A stretch of DNA of 7,464 nt from Prevotella sp. Lineage in GTDB: Bacteria > Bacteroidota > Bacteroidia > Bacteroidales > Bacteroidaceae. Below are positions 6,350-7,464 of this stretch, in pieces. The position numbers and the translations under genes were made by a program. Position 1 is the first letter of the stretch; each line of letters starts with the position of its first letter. Location of the stretch: NCBI GenBank assembly GCA_017632825.1, contig JAGBQP010000043.1, positions 1-7,464 on the forward strand, in the 5' to 3' direction. Below the pieces are notes generated by a model that saw only the letters and a list, made by a program, of their open reading frames with translations, ran no database searches and was not told the DNA's origin.

Positions 6350-6381
6350 CTTGCTAATGTCAAGGATTATCTGTATCTTAG
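6350..6381 (+). promoter_or_regulatory. Probable promoter for manC
   Basis: On the plus strand CTTG (6350-6353) is followed after 20 nt by TATCTTAG (6374-6381), which departs from TAnnTTTG at one base. Transcription would begin near 6388, about 25 nt before the manC ATG at 6413. It diverges from the tRNA-Leu promoter, with 26 nt between the two -33 boxes. The fit is weaker than for the two minus-strand promoters. Confidence 0.5.
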
Positions 6382-6412
6382 CGGCTGAAAAATAACAATC
6401 GAATCTAAGAGA

Positions 6413-7464
6413 ATGGAAAATAACTCTAATTTGTTTTGTGTCATCCTCGCAGGCGGCAAGGGTAAACGCCTGTGGCCGTCGAGTAGGGTTGAGAATCCCA
6501 AGCAGTTTCTTGACTTCTTCGGAGCGGGACGTACACAGTTGCAGACAACGTATGACCGTTTTGTGAAGGTATTGCCCAAAGAGCACATATATATATGTAC
6601 GTGTAAGGAGTACGAGCTTAAGACGCGCGAGCAGTTGCCGGAATTGCCAGTAGCAAATATTCTGGTGGAACCCGTCAATCGTAATACGGCACCGAGTGTG
6701 GCATGGGCTGGCCTTCGAATCCGTCGTGAACATGGGCCCAATGCTAACATCATCGTGACGCCTTCTGACCAGTTGGTACTCAACGAAGAGCTATTCCACA
6801 ATAATGTGTTGGAAGGTTTGCAGTTTGTGGCTAATCATGATATTCTACTGACAATGGGTGTCATTCCCACGCGGCCAGAGCCCGGCTATGGCTATATCCA
6901 GTTGGGCGAGCAGACGGAGCTTGAGGATGTCTATAAGGTACAGTCGTTTACCGAGAAACCAGAGCGTGAGTTCGCAAAGATGTTCATGGAGAGTGGTGAA
7001 TTCTATTGGAATACGGGTATCTATATGGCCAATGTTCGTTATCTGCGTGAGGCTTTTCTGGCTCTGTTTCCTGAACTATCCCATCGTCTGGATGATATCC
7101 GTGATGACCAGTCGCTAGAGGAAGAGCTGGCATTTGTTAACCAGTATTATCCGTCATATCCCAATACGTCACTCGACTACGCCATTTTGGAACGTTCCAA
7201 GAATGTATATGTCATGAAGTGTGACTTCGGCTGGGCCGATTTGGGAACGTGGCATGGTATCTACGAGTGTATGCAGAAGGGGCGCGAGGACAATATTGTA
7301 ATTGACTCCGAGGTGCTGATGGATGACTGTCGTAACAATATCATCAAGTTGCCGAAGGGTAAACTGGGTGTTATCAACGGTCTTGACGGCTTTATTGTGG
7401 CCGAGCAGGACAATGTGCTGATGATTTGTAAGAAAGGTGACTCATCATCGATGGTGAAGAAATA
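6413..7464 (+). CDS. manC: Mannose-1-phosphate guanylyltransferase (GDP-mannose pyrophosphorylase), C-terminus cut by window edge
   Basis: This enzyme makes GDP-mannose from mannose-1-phosphate and GTP in the cytoplasm, feeding mannose and fucose into LPS, capsule and glycoprotein glycans. I translated 350 codons from ATG 6413 to the right edge with no stop. The nucleotidyltransferase signature LAGGKGKRLWPSS (12-24) has the catalytic arginine and lysine region, followed by NPKQFL (28-33). Others are VEPVNRNTAP (85-94), the metal-binding aspartate in PSDQ (117-120, where H often follows D), GYGYIQ (158-163), FTEKP (179-183), FYWNTGIY (197-204) and DFGWADLGTW (271-280). The length fits the single-domain form of about 355-360 residues, without the cupin isomerase domain of bifunctional enzymes, so only a few residues are missing. 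This is the only suitable ATG; the leader is A-rich with AAGAGA directly before it. Confidence 0.93.
   Translation, partial: MENNSNLFCVILAGGKGKRLWPSSRVENPKQFLDFFGAGRTQLQTTYDRFVKVLPKEHIYICTCKEYELKTREQLPELPVANILVEPVNRNTAPSVAWAGLRIRREHGPNANIIVTPSDQLVLNEELFHNNVLEGLQFVANHDILLTMGVIPTRPEPGYGYIQLGEQTELEDVYKVQSFTEKPEREFAKMFMESGEFYWNTGIYMANVRYLREAFLALFPELSHRLDDIRDDQSLEEELAFVNQYYPSYPNTSLDYAILERSKNVYVMKCDFGWADLGTWHGIYECMQKGREDNIVIDSEVLMDDCRNNIIKLPKGKLGVINGLDGFIVAEQDNVLMICKKGDSSSMVKK

Noticed and set aside
6086..6733. Minus-strand open frame of 215 codons
   Set aside because: It runs antisense to manC, then through the promoters and the tRNA-Leu. A real protein gene would not contain a complete tRNA, and the translation has no recognisable domain.
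6367..6801. Minus-strand open frame of 144 codons
   Set aside because: It is antisense to the conserved catalytic region of manC and has no family features.
1..7464. CRISPR array, insertion sequence, phage or defence genes
   Set aside because: No regularly spaced repeats, transposase, integrase or nuclease-like proteins were found; all long genes belong to housekeeping or envelope families.

Overview
This window looks like ordinary chromosome from a member of the Bacteroidales, most likely of the Prevotella/Segatella type. The evidence is the set of promoters matching the Bacteroidetes pattern TTTG-N19-TAnnTTTG, A-rich leaders without strong Shine-Dalgarno sequences, and the character of the proteins. 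The genus is an inference; no rRNA or other marker is present to fix it.

Layout. Positions 1-5845 on the minus strand hold a tight four-gene run, read from right to left: miaB (4493-5845), an MsbA-like type I ABC exporter (2661-4487), an LtaS-like membrane phosphotransferase of the alkaline phosphatase/sulfatase superfamily (871-2661), and an LpxL/HtrB-like lipid acyltransferase (870 to the left edge, C-terminus cut off). The junctions are 5 nt apart, overlapping by 1 nt (TAATG), and abutting (TAAATG), so this is almost certainly one operon. A good Bacteroidetes-type promoter sits just upstream of miaB at 5871-5901.

Positions 5846-6412 are a non-coding block. It holds the miaB promoter, a short plus-strand piece reading as the C-terminal end of a GH3 glycosidase (about 5999-6106) with no catalytic part, a strong hairpin (6129-6161), a minus-strand tRNA-Leu(CAA) (6198-6279) with its own promoter (6293-6323), and a divergent plus-strand promoter (6350-6381) for the last gene. 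That gene, from 6413 to the right edge, is manC, mannose-1-phosphate guanylyltransferase, missing only its extreme C-terminus.

How the genes fit together. Apart from miaB and the tRNA, all intact genes point to the cell envelope: an acyltransferase of the lipid A family, a lipid-flippase-like exporter, a periplasm-facing enzyme likely to transfer a phospho-headgroup, and supply of GDP-mannose for surface glycans. The three envelope genes in the miaB operon may act in sequence on one lipid or lipoglycan (acylate, flip, decorate), but that is inference. No CRISPR array, insertion sequence, phage gene or clear new defence system was seen.
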